64,000 nucleotides of DNA from NCBI RefSeq assembly GCF_016025255.1, contig NZ_CP065592.1, forward strand, positions 62,001-126,000. The letters are read 5' to 3'. Shown here one piece after another: positions 53,596 through 61,537 of the stretch (positions within the stretch are counted from its first letter, which is position 1; each line of letters starts with the position of its first letter). Source of the stretch: Sphingosinicella flava (GTDB lineage: Bacteria; Pseudomonadota; Alphaproteobacteria; Sphingomonadales; Sphingomonadaceae). Both the position numbers and the translations under genes were made by a program. Below the pieces are notes generated by a model that ran no database searches, was not told the origin of the DNA, and saw nothing but the letters and a program-made list of their open reading frames with translations.

Positions 53596-56577
53596 TCAAA
53601 ATCCAATATCTGCCAAGCGTACACGTGCGCCGATATAGAAAAAGCGTCCAAGGAAATTGTATGGATAAGAGGTAGATGCAACATCCCCCTTCTCATCGGT
53701 GAGGTTGTTTACGCCACCGTAAACCTCGAACTCCTTAGATACATCATAGGCGAGGCGCAGGTCATGCTGCCACTTTTCGCGATAAAAGATATATTTGGGA
53801 TCCGCGATATCCGGGTTGGCTTCAACCTGTTCGGTCGTATACCGGCGCGTTTTGCTGAAGTAATTGAGGCCATAATTGATCGACAGCGGGCCTTTGACCC
53901 AAGTGAGATCGAACGTACCACTATACTTTGGCGCAAAGGCTTCGGTGCGATCATCGTCGATGTCTGCTCCTGGCGTCGGAATATAAGTCAGCTTATCCAA
54001 GTAATTACCCACAATACGAAGGTTGAATGTGCCAACGCTTTCAGCAGGCGTAAACCGGTAATTTAAGGACAAGTCCAAACCGGCAGTCCGGAATTCCGCC
54101 ACGTTCTGGGGAGCAACGAGATAATCGTTCACATATCCGGTGTCCGGATCGCGGCCTACCAAGGCACAGAAAGCATTGTCCAAGGTCGGCTGATCGACGC
54201 AAAGGTCGGTCAGCTCCTGGGCCGTTGGGGTGCTCACCGCATTTGCCAGCTTAATATTGTACCAGTCCGCCGTCAGGGTGAAATTTCGAAGGAAGGTCGG
54301 TGTAAAAACTATACCTGCGGTCCAGGTCTTTGCCGTTTCCTCCTCAAGGTCAGGATTACCGCCGGCCCGGCCTGGCAAGCTGACAGTTGCAGTAGGATCG
54401 CTCGTGGGGCTGAACGTCGCTGGATCAATACCGAGATTTGTAAGCAGCGCCGTGCAATTGGCTTGGCGGAATTGGGTACCTTCAGGAATGTTCACGGGAT
54501 CGCAGGGATCGTCGATGAACGAGAAGGTGCCGTTTTCCGGGCTGAACAATTCGGTGATGTTCGGCGCGCGAACGGCCTCGGAATAGGTGGCGCGGAAGCG
54601 AACGTCGCGAACAGGTGCATAGACGCCGTTCACCGACCATGTCGTCGTCGTACCGATAGTCGAATAATCGGACAGGCGGACAGCGCCGCCGACTGAAAGC
54701 GTATGCGCGAACGGCATGTTCGCCAGAATCGGAAGATTAACTTCGCCGAACACTTCCTTCACGTCGAACGAACCTTGCTCCGGCAAGATTTGCGCAAGAT
54801 CGAGAAGCTCGCCAGCCTGGAGATAGGGATCGGAAACGAAGTCACTCGATTCCTTGCGATATTCGGCGCCCACGGCATAACCGATCGGTCCGCCGGGAAG
54901 CTGGAACAGTCCGCCAAGATCGCCGGACACGAAGCCTGACACAACATGCTGATCGACAGTGAAGCGGTTCACAAGATCGACATTGATCCAATCGATCGCG
55001 GCGGGATCGGCGACATATTCGCCCAGAAGGTTGAGGGGGACGCAGCCGCTGTTCGCGCCTGGAGTGAAGGTCGTGGCAGGAGCATCGTAATTGTTCGGAT
55101 CAATATTCCCGTTGGGAAACAAAGTAGAGCGGCAGACGATGCGCCCAGTCAGCGGGTCGCGCACGGCATCAAGGGCGGCATAGTAACGGTCGCCGAGACG
55201 ATAGTCGTCCTCCGTGAAGCGCGATTTCGTTTTTCCATAGACGTAGGACACTTCGTAGCGTGCATGATCGCCGAGGCGGCCATCAGCACCGAAGACCGCA
55301 CGAATGGTCTCGCGATCAACCGTTTCGCCGCGCACTCCAAGGTCGAAATTGTCGCGAGAGATAAGCGCGCCATCGGGCGCGCGCGTTCCGAAGCGTTCGA
55401 TGAGGAAAGGATTGTCTGGGGCGAGATAAGTAAAGAAGTCAAAGCTTGGCTGAGAAATGCTGTAGCTACGCGTATTGACATATTTGCCCTGCGCGAAGAG
55501 GCGAAGAGCCTCGCTTACTTCAAAACTAGAGATCAGGTTGACGTTATGAACCCGGTTATCAGGCTGAAGATCTCCCTGATAGCCGGCGAGCGGAGTGCTG
55601 TCTCCGCCTTGCGTCAAGCCCCCCGATTGGCGGAGGGTCCGGCCGCGGTCATAGACTTTGCCGGTGCCGGTGAAATCGGGTAGGCCATCGAGATCAACGT
55701 CCACGGCACTGTCGCGCGAACTGTCGGCGTAGCGGAGATCGTTCAATAGGATGCGATCGTAGACATTTGGATTGTCCGGAAAATCGGCGGGATTGCGCAC
55801 GAGGCTGAAAGCATAGCGTGGATCGCCGACCCGGCGACGATCAAATCCGCTAACTCGATCATCTTCGGTGAATTCATAGGATATCGCGACATTGCCGCGG
55901 TCCTGAGCAAAATTCTTGCCTGCCGTGATGGCGAAAAAGCGATTACCCGCGTCACCTTCTTCGGAAATGCCGGCTTGGCCACGAGCGGAAAGGCCTTCAA
56001 AGTCCCGCTTCAGCACGAAGTTGACCACGCCCGAAACGCCATCGGCGCCATAAATGGCCGATGTACCGCCCGTCAGGACGTCTACGCGATCAAGCAGATC
56101 CTTTGGAATGGTATTGATATCGACGGCATTTGTGCCCGGCAAGCCTCCTACATGGCGACGACCATCGACCAGGACGAGGGTGCGGTTGGTTCCAAGATTG
56201 CGGAGATCCAGCAAATTAATACTGGTGCCGCCGAAAGCCGCAGTGGTGGAACCGGAGTTCTGGGAGCTAGTCTGCGAAGAAATAAGCGCTGGAGACTCGG
56301 ACAAAAATTCAGTCAGGTTGGTTTGGCCCGATTGCTCCAGGGTTTCGCTGCTGAACGTCGTTACGGGATTCGGAAAATCGAGTTCCGGGCGCGCAATGCG
56401 CGAACCAGTAACGATGATTTCCTGATTATCCGCTTCAGCGGGTGTCTCGTCTACCGCCTCTTGGCTGGTCTCGGTCGATTGAGGGGCTTCTTGGGCATTC
56501 GCAATACCGGACGACGTGGCGATCGTCAGGGCCAGGACAGAAGCTGCGGAAAGAGACAAAGAGTTCAGCCTACGCAT
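53596..56577 (-). CDS. TonB-dependent outer-membrane receptor
   Basis: A 993-residue receptor for active uptake of a large or scarce nutrient. After the signal peptide (ending ...SSGIANAQ) comes EIIVTGSRIARPELDFPNPV (start of the plug), then LVLVDGRRHVGG, IYGADGVSGVVNFVLKRDFE and the C-terminal barrel ending VRLADIGF. The plug with GSRI and FPNPV is typical of the large Sphingomonas/Caulobacter receptors for sugars, peptides or plant compounds; the ligand is unknown. Base composition is lower in GC than nearby genes. GAGG precedes the ATG and TATAAT lies close upstream. Confidence 0.92.
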   Translation of the reverse strand: MRRLNSLSLSAASVLALTIATSSGIANAQEAPQSTETSQEAVDETPAEADNQEIIVTGSRIARPELDFPNPVTTFSSETLEQSGQTNLTEFLSESPALISSQTSSQNSGSTTAAFGGTSINLLDLRNLGTNRTLVLVDGRRHVGGLPGTNAVDINTIPKDLLDRVDVLTGGTSAIYGADGVSGVVNFVLKRDFEGLSARGQAGISEEGDAGNRFFAITAGKNFAQDRGNVAISYEFTEDDRVSGFDRRRVGDPRYAFSLVRNPADFPDNPNVYDRILLNDLRYADSSRDSAVDVDLDGLPDFTGTGKVYDRGRTLRQSGGLTQGGDSTPLAGYQGDLQPDNRVHNVNLISSFEVSEALRLFAQGKYVNTRSYSISQPSFDFFTYLAPDNPFLIERFGTRAPDGALISRDNFDLGVRGETVDRETIRAVFGADGRLGDHARYEVSYVYGKTKSRFTEDDYRLGDRYYAALDAVRDPLTGRIVCRSTLFPNGNIDPNNYDAPATTFTPGANSGCVPLNLLGEYVADPAAIDWINVDLVNRFTVDQHVVSGFVSGDLGGLFQLPGGPIGYAVGAEYRKESSDFVSDPYLQAGELLDLAQILPEQGSFDVKEVFGEVNLPILANMPFAHTLSVGGAVRLSDYSTIGTTTTWSVNGVYAPVRDVRFRATYSEAVRAPNITELFSPENGTFSFIDDPCDPVNIPEGTQFRQANCTALLTNLGIDPATFSPTSDPTATVSLPGRAGGNPDLEEETAKTWTAGIVFTPTFLRNFTLTADWYNIKLANAVSTPTAQELTDLCVDQPTLDNAFCALVGRDPDTGYVNDYLVAPQNVAEFRTAGLDLSLNYRFTPAESVGTFNLRIVGNYLDKLTYIPTPGADIDDDRTEAFAPKYSGTFDLTWVKGPLSINYGLNYFSKTRRYTTEQVEANPDIADPKYIFYREKWQHDLRLAYDVSKEFEVYGGVNNLTDEKGDVASTSYPYNFLGRFFYIGARVRLADIGF

Positions 56578-56733
56578 ATTAACCTCGAATTATAGCCAAG
56601 TTCAATCATCTACCGCCTAAAAGAGGGCAGTGGAATACCAACATTGCGCTTTTCTACTATCAGACGAGGATTGTATCTTTGATGCAACTATACTGTCATA
56701 TATTTGGCCAAGGGCGGTTATCATCTAGGCAAC

Positions 56734-56767
56734 AAAAAAGGCCGGAGCGTTTCCGCCCCGGCCTTTC
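56734..56767 (-). terminator. terminator after rplKA (copy 2)
   Basis: On the minus strand GGCCGGGGCG-GAAA-CGCTCCGGCC is a ten-pair stem with a tetraloop and a run of six T. It lies 44 bases after the rplA stop. The core is identical to the copy at 53517. The 233-bp gap 56578-56810 holds this element and the receptor's promoter area. Confidence 0.92.
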
Positions 56768-56810
56768 CATTTTTGCCCCGGACCGGAATAACGGTCCGGA
56801 CGCTTGTTGC

Positions 56811-57506
56811 TTAAGCGTTCGCGACTTCCGTCGTGTCGACCTTGAGGCCCGGGCCCATGGAGGAAGACAGAGCGATCTTCTTCACATATTTGCCCTTGGC
56901 GCCGGCCGGCTTGGCCTTGACGATGGCGTCGACGAAGGCGTCGAAATTCTTGCGGAGGTCGTCCGCAGAGAAGCTCGCCTTGCCGATGCCGGAATGGATG
57001 ATGCCGGCCTTTTCGACGCGGAATTCCACCTGGCCGCCCTTGGCCGCCTTCACGGCTTCGGCGACGTTCGGCGTGACGGTGCCGAGCTTCGGGTTCGGCA
57101 TCAGTCCCTTGGGCCCCAGCACCTTACCGAGGCGGCCGACGATGCCCATCATGTCCGGGGTCGCGATGACGCGGTCGAAGTCCATCTGGCCGTTCTGGAT
57201 CGCTTCCATCAGGTCTTCGGCGCCGACGACTTCGGCGCCGGCAGCCTTGGCTTCGTCGGCCTTGCCCGCGCGGGCGAAGACGGCGACGCGGACGTCCTTG
57301 CCGGTGCCCGCGGGCAGGGTGACGACGCCGCGGACCATTTGGTCGGCGTGACGCGGATCGACGCCGAGGTTGATGGCGACTTCGATCGTTTCGTCGAACT
57401 TGGCGGTCGCGTGGGTCTTCACGGTGCCGATGGCTTCATCGACGCCATAGAGCTTTTCGCGGTCGAGGGTAGCGAGCGCTTTCTGCTTCTTGGTCAGCTT
57501 TGCCAT
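56811..57506 (-). CDS. rplA: 50S ribosomal protein L1
   Basis: A 231-residue protein of the mobile L1 stalk near the E site, also the translational repressor of its own operon in E. coli. Typical stretches are [58 protein letters not shown] and [12 protein letters not shown] near the end. It lies four bases after rplK and is followed by a terminator, so rplKA is a closed unit. Confidence 0.98.
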   Translation of the reverse strand: MAKLTKKQKALATLDREKLYGVDEAIGTVKTHATAKFDETIEVAINLGVDPRHADQMVRGVVTLPAGTGKDVRVAVFARAGKADEAKAAGAEVVGAEDLMEAIQNGQMDFDRVIATPDMMGIVGRLGKVLGPKGLMPNPKLGTVTPNVAEAVKAAKGGQVEFRVEKAGIIHSGIGKASFSADDLRKNFDAFVDAIVKAKPAGAKGKYVKKIALSSSMGPGLKVDTTEVANA

Positions 57507-57510
57507 GATG

Positions 57511-57942
57511 TCAGCCCTCCACCACTTCGAGGCCCATCGCGCGGGCGGAGCCTTCGATGATTTTCGTCGCGGCTTCGAGATCGTTCGCGTTCAGATCCTT
57601 CATCTTGATCTCGGCGATCTCTGTGAGCTTGGAACGCGCGATCTTTCCGGCGGACACCTTGCCCGGCTCCTTCGAGCCCGACTTCAGGTTCGCGGCCTTC
57701 TTGATGAGGAAGGTCGCCGGCGGCGTCTTCGTTTCGAAGGAGAAGGAACGGTCGGCATAGACGGTGATGATCGTCGGGATCGGCATCGCCTTTTCAAGGT
57801 CGCCGGTCGCGGCGTTGAACGCCTTGCAGAATTCCATGATGTTGACGCCGCGCTGACCCAGAGCAGGGCCGATCGGCGGCGACGGATTGGCGGCGCCCGC
57901 GGGCACCTGGAGCTTGATGTAGCCCGTGATTTTCTTAGCCAT
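57511..57942 (-). CDS. rplK: 50S ribosomal protein L11
   Basis: A 143-residue protein that binds 23S rRNA at the GTPase centre. The start [20 protein letters not shown] and [19 protein letters not shown] are canonical, and the C-terminal domain has [20 protein letters not shown]. The ATG at 57942 follows AAAGAGAG; a GTG two codons earlier is less likely. Unlike the common order, nusG is not adjacent: 5.4 kb of other genes lie between. Confidence 0.98.
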   Translation of the reverse strand: MAKKITGYIKLQVPAGAANPSPPIGPALGQRGVNIMEFCKAFNAATGDLEKAMPIPTIITVYADRSFSFETKTPPATFLIKKAANLKSGSKEPGKVSAGKIARSKLTEIAEIKMKDLNANDLEAATKIIEGSARAMGLEVVEG

Positions 57943-58081
57943 TTTCACTCTCTTTCAAGTTTAGCGGTTCAAGCGGACGCAAGACGTCCTCCCGCAAATT
58001 TCCGACTGCGATGAGTTGGAAGAGGGCGCCCATAGCGAAAGAGGCCATGCAGGGCAACACTCCAGCGTCATTTGGATCACG

Positions 58082-58163
58082 GCGTCATTCCAGCGGAAGC
58101 TGGAATCTCATTTGGTTAAATGCGGAAGGGAAGGGAGATTCCAGCTTTCGCTGGAATGACGGG
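58082..58163. repeat. inverted pair of REP-like palindromes
   Basis: ATTCCAGCGGAAGCTGGAAT and ATTCCAGCTTTCGCTGGAAT face each other about 32 bases apart, with outward GTC and GAC. They sit in the 353-bp gap between rplK and the divergent outer-membrane gene (57943-58295), in which I see no other feature. Confidence 0.8.
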
Positions 58164-58295
58164 GGAGTTTGAATGAGAGGGTGGATCAATAGGGCGAGCC
58201 ACATCTCGCGGTTCATGGAGCGGCAAGGCGGAGGACGCCAATCGGGCCTTAGACCGGTGCGCTGTACTGTGCCGGGCGTTCAGGAAGGAAATATC

Positions 58296-58904
58296 ATGAA
58301 GTTTCACCATGTTCTCGCCGCAGCGGCCGTCTTCGCCGCCGCGCCCGCCGCCGCCGCCGATTTCTCCGGCCTTCGCGTCGAAGCCTATGGCAGCCGCGAC
58401 GCGGCTTCCGTCAAAGGCGATTTCGAGGATGGCGACGGCCTGTTCGACCACAAATCGGACGATTTCGCCGTGGGTGGCGAGGCCGGTTACGATCTGAAGC
58501 TCGGCTCGACCCTCGTCGGCGCTTATGCGGGAATCGATTTCCCGAAGAATGAGCATTGCCAGCTTGTCGAGGGCGACGACGAACTCTGCTTCGAAGGCAA
58601 GCGCAATTACACGCTGGGGGCGCGGCTTGGTTTCCAAGCGAGCAACCGCGTGCTGCTGTATGGCAAGGCGGGCCTGTCGAACGGCAGCTTCAAGGCCGCC
58701 TATCGCGACCTTCAGGACCAGACGCAGAATTTCACCGGCACCGACGATGTCGGCGGCTATCATGTCGGCGGCGGCGCGGAGTTCGCGGTCGCGGGCCCGC
58801 TCTATATCAAGGCTGAATATCTCCACACCTCTTACAACGAGACGGAAGAGGGGGGCGACGTGTCGCGCAACCAGGTGAAATTGGGCGCGGGCCTTCGTTT
58901 CTGA
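58296..58904 (+). CDS. small outer-membrane beta-barrel protein
   Basis: A 202-residue protein with signal peptide MKFHHVLAAAAVFAAAPAAA and eight-strand-like barrel features similar to the Omp25/OmpW-type porin family: LRVEAYGSRDAASVKGDF, FAVGGEAGYDLKLGSTLVGA, YTLGARLGFQASNRVLLYGK and a final KLGAGLRF ending in Phe. AAGGAA precedes the ATG. A good terminator follows. Its exact role is unknown. Confidence 0.85.
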   Translation: MKFHHVLAAAAVFAAAPAAAADFSGLRVEAYGSRDAASVKGDFEDGDGLFDHKSDDFAVGGEAGYDLKLGSTLVGAYAGIDFPKNEHCQLVEGDDELCFEGKRNYTLGARLGFQASNRVLLYGKAGLSNGSFKAAYRDLQDQTQNFTGTDDVGGYHVGGGAEFAVAGPLYIKAEYLHTSYNETEEGGDVSRNQVKLGAGLRF

Positions 58905-58923
58905 CCTGTCATAAAAATGTAAC

Positions 58924-58961
58924 AAAGGGGCCGGAAGCAGCATCGTTTCCGGCCCTTTTTC
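58924..58961 (+). terminator. rho-independent terminator
   Basis: AAAGGGGCCGGAA pairs with TTCCGGCCCTTTTT around a nine-base loop, followed by five T, 20 bases after the stop of the outer-membrane protein gene. Confidence 0.93.
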
Positions 58962-59044
58962 CTTGACGGCGGGGGGATAAGCTGGCTCTCGGGGCCGGTT
59001 CTTCCAAGGCCGGAGTCCGTCCCATCATTCGCCAAATCGCAGCT

Positions 59045-60151
59045 TTGCCTTATCGCATCGACGGGCCGCCGGCCGAAGCGGTGACACGGGTGCTGCTGGT
59101 CACCTCGCGCGAGAGCAGGCGCTGGGTCATCCCCAAGGGCAACCTCACTTCCGGCCTGTCGCCGCACGATGGCGCGGCGCTCGAGGCGCGGGAGGAAGCG
59201 GGCGTCACCGGGCGCGTCTGCCCGACCGCGCTCGGCTCCTACACCTATCGCAAGCGGCGGGGCAGCGGCGCATCGCTGATGGTCAGCGTCAACGTGTTTC
59301 CGCTGGCGGTAACCGAAGAGCTTGCCGCCTGGAAGGAACAAGGCGAGCGCGGGCGGCGCTGGTTCACCCTGGCGGAAGCCGCCGACGCGGTGGACGAGCC
59401 CGATCTGCGCGACCTCATCCGGTCCTTCAGCACATCCGAATTCAACGCGGCCGTGCGGCGGTTCTCGCTGCCGCTTCCCGGCCCGACGACAGCAAAGGTC
59501 AGTTCAATGTTCGCCTGGTTCCAGCGCCTGTTGCCGAAGACCGGCAATTTCTTCGAATCCTTCGAAGCGCATGCCGCGACGATCATCGCCGCGGCCAACG
59601 CCATGGCGCGCCTGTTCGAGGACGGGAAAGCGGCCGACGAGCATATTCGCGAAGTGCTGGAGCGGGAGAATGACGCGGACAACATCACCCGCGACGTACT
59701 CCACACGGTGCGGCAAACCTTTCTGACACCATTCGACCGGGGCGCCATCACGGGCCTGATTGGCGCGATGGACAATGCCATCGACGAGATGCAAGCGACG
59801 GTGAATGCCATCCGCCTTTACGAATTCACCGGCTTCGAGCCCGAAATGAAGGACATGGCGGGGATCGTCGTCGACGCCGCGCGGTTGACGGCGGAAGCCA
59901 TGCCCTTGCTCCGCGACGTGGGCCGCAATGGCGCGCGGCTCCATGAGCTCACCGAGCGGCTGGTGCGGATGGAAGGCCATGCCGACGAAATCCACGCCAA
60001 GGGCCTCAAGAACACGTTCAAGAAATATGGCGGGACGGACACGCTCCGCTTCGTCGTCGAGCGCGAAATCTACAAGCATCTGGAACGGATCGCCGACGCG
60101 TTCGAGGATGTCGCCAACGAGATTGACGGCATCGTCATCGAACACGCCTGA
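59045..60151 (+). CDS. NUDIX hydrolase fused to DUF47 (PhoU-like Pit accessory protein)
   Basis: One frame covers two proteins that usually are separate. Residues 1 to about 130 form a NUDIX domain of the diphosphoinositol-polyphosphate type (RRWVIPKG, LEAREEAGV; the first Arg of the Nudix core is Leu). From MFAWFQRLLPKTGNFFESFE (ATG 59507) on comes DUF47, a PhoU-like helical protein of Pit phosphate systems. AAGG lies eight bases before this internal ATG, so DUF47 may also be made alone. The N terminus is uncertain: RQIAALPYRID implies a start before TTG 59045, possibly at ATC 59024 or ATT 59027 after GGAG. Confidence 0.82.
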   Translation: MPYRIDGPPAEAVTRVLLVTSRESRRWVIPKGNLTSGLSPHDGAALEAREEAGVTGRVCPTALGSYTYRKRRGSGASLMVSVNVFPLAVTEELAAWKEQGERGRRWFTLAEAADAVDEPDLRDLIRSFSTSEFNAAVRRFSLPLPGPTTAKVSSMFAWFQRLLPKTGNFFESFEAHAATIIAAANAMARLFEDGKAADEHIREVLERENDADNITRDVLHTVRQTFLTPFDRGAITGLIGAMDNAIDEMQATVNAIRLYEFTGFEPEMKDMAGIVVDAARLTAEAMPLLRDVGRNGARLHELTERLVRMEGHADEIHAKGLKNTFKKYGGTDTLRFVVEREIYKHLERIADAFEDVANEIDGIVIEHA

Positions 60152-60164
60152 CGGGTAGAGCTAA

Positions 60165-60435
60165 GGGTCCGTACTCAATTAGGGAGCGGGTTGTGACGGG
60201 TTGGCATTTGTTGCCTGGGGAGGAGAGAGGAGAGGAGCGATGCTTATGCATCGTGACCGACGAAGCGACGCTGCCAGGCGGCAAAGGACAATCCGCCGCT
60301 TCGCGGTCGTCTGGAGAGCGCTTTTGGATGCGTCGATCGCCTCGTACGGCCCATCAAGGGCCGCCCTTCGGCTCTCTCCTGCCCAAAAGCGCTCTCCAGA
60401 CGATCCCAACCCACTCCCTAATTGAGTACGGACCC
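60165..60435. mobile_element. 271-bp MITE-like element with 29-bp terminal inverted repeats
   Basis: The ends match as inverted repeats over 29 bases with one mismatch (60165-60193 and 60407-60435), beginning GGGTCCGTACTCAATTAGGG. A 3-bp TAA flanks both sides (60162-60164 and 60436-60438). Inside, a further 20-base inverted repeat with AGCGCT (60308-60327 and 60383-60402) gives a long hairpin. There is no transposase, so it must have been moved in trans; the TAA or CTAA target is compatible with an IS5-family enzyme. It separates the NUDIX-DUF47 gene from pit. Confidence 0.88.
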
Positions 60436-60437
60436 TA

Positions 60438-61451
60438 ATGCACGAACTGGCTTTGCCGCTGCTCATCGGGCTGATCGCCCTCGCTCTCGCCTTCGACTTC
60501 CTGAACGGCCTGCACGATGCGGCGAATTCCATCGCCACCGTGGTCGCGACGCGGCTGCTGGGGCCGGTGCAGGCGGTTTTGTTCGCGGCCCTGTTCAACT
60601 TCGCCGCTTACTTCCTCACCATCACCTTTCCGCAGCTTCACGCGGTCGCCGATACGATCGGCAAGGGGCTGATCGACAAGGATCTGGTGACGCCCGCCGT
60701 GATCTTCGGTGCGCTGGTCGGCGCGATGTTCTGGAACGTGCTGACTTGGCTCAAAGGCATTCCCTCGTCGAGCAGCCACGCCCTCGTCGGCGGGCTGGTG
60801 GGGTCGGGGATCGCCCATGCGGGCCTCACCGGGGTGCAGTGGAGCGGGCTCAACAAGACCCTGATCGCCATCGTCCTGTCGCCGACGCTCGGCATGTTCC
60901 TCGCCATGCTCATCATGCTGGCGAGCAGCTGGGCCTTGAAGCGGTCAACTGCGCGCGGAGCGGAGCGGAGCTTCCGGGGGCTGCATCTCCTTTCTTCAGC
61001 TGCCTACTCGCTGAGCCACGGCCTCAACGATGCGCAGAAGACGATGGGGATCATCACCGTGCTTCTTTATTCGACCGGCTATCTGACCGGCGATTTCGAA
61101 GTGCCGCATTGGGTGGCGATCAGCTGTTATGTCGCCATCGCCCTCGGCACGCTCATGGGCGGGTGGAAGATCATCGAAACGATGGGCTCGCGCATCACCA
61201 AATTGTCGCAGCACCAGGGTTTCAGCGCATCGCTGAGCGGATCGATCATGATCTTCACCGCCTCGGCCCTCGGCATCCCGGTGTCGACCACGCACACCAT
61301 CACCGGCTCCATCATCGGCGCCGGCGTCGCCCGCCGCGCATCGGCCGTCCGCTGGGGCGTGGCGCGCAACGTGGTGACAGCCTGGGTCATCACCATCCCG
61401 GCGTCAGGCGCGGTCGGCGCGCTTTTTTATTGGCTGACGACGTTCTTTTAA
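60438..61451 (+). CDS. pit: inorganic phosphate transporter (PiT family)
   Basis: A 337-residue, low-affinity phosphate:cation symporter of the inner membrane. Both PiT signature segments are present: FLNGLHDAANSIATVV near residue 24 and LSHGLNDAQKTMGIITVLLY in the middle. SSSHALVGGLVGSG and VSTTHTITGSI are the paired repeat loops. The DUF47 partner lies upstream, but a MITE-like element ends three bases before the ATG, so the gene has lost its original upstream sequence, including any ribosome binding site. Confidence 0.93.
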   Translation: MHELALPLLIGLIALALAFDFLNGLHDAANSIATVVATRLLGPVQAVLFAALFNFAAYFLTITFPQLHAVADTIGKGLIDKDLVTPAVIFGALVGAMFWNVLTWLKGIPSSSSHALVGGLVGSGIAHAGLTGVQWSGLNKTLIAIVLSPTLGMFLAMLIMLASSWALKRSTARGAERSFRGLHLLSSAAYSLSHGLNDAQKTMGIITVLLYSTGYLTGDFEVPHWVAISCYVAIALGTLMGGWKIIETMGSRITKLSQHQGFSASLSGSIMIFTASALGIPVSTTHTITGSIIGAGVARRASAVRWGVARNVVTAWVITIPASGAVGALFYWLTTFF

Positions 61452-61537
61452 CGTTGAGCCCCTTTCTCGCCGAAAAAGCAACGACTTGGAAATAGTCGGC
61501 GTATATTAGGTCAGCAGACTTAACGTGGGGGAAGAGA

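Noticed and set aside
56734..56767. Direct terminator copies as ends of an insertion sequence
   Set aside because: No transposase and no inverted ends; the repeats are functional-looking terminators, so duplication by recombination is the simpler reading.
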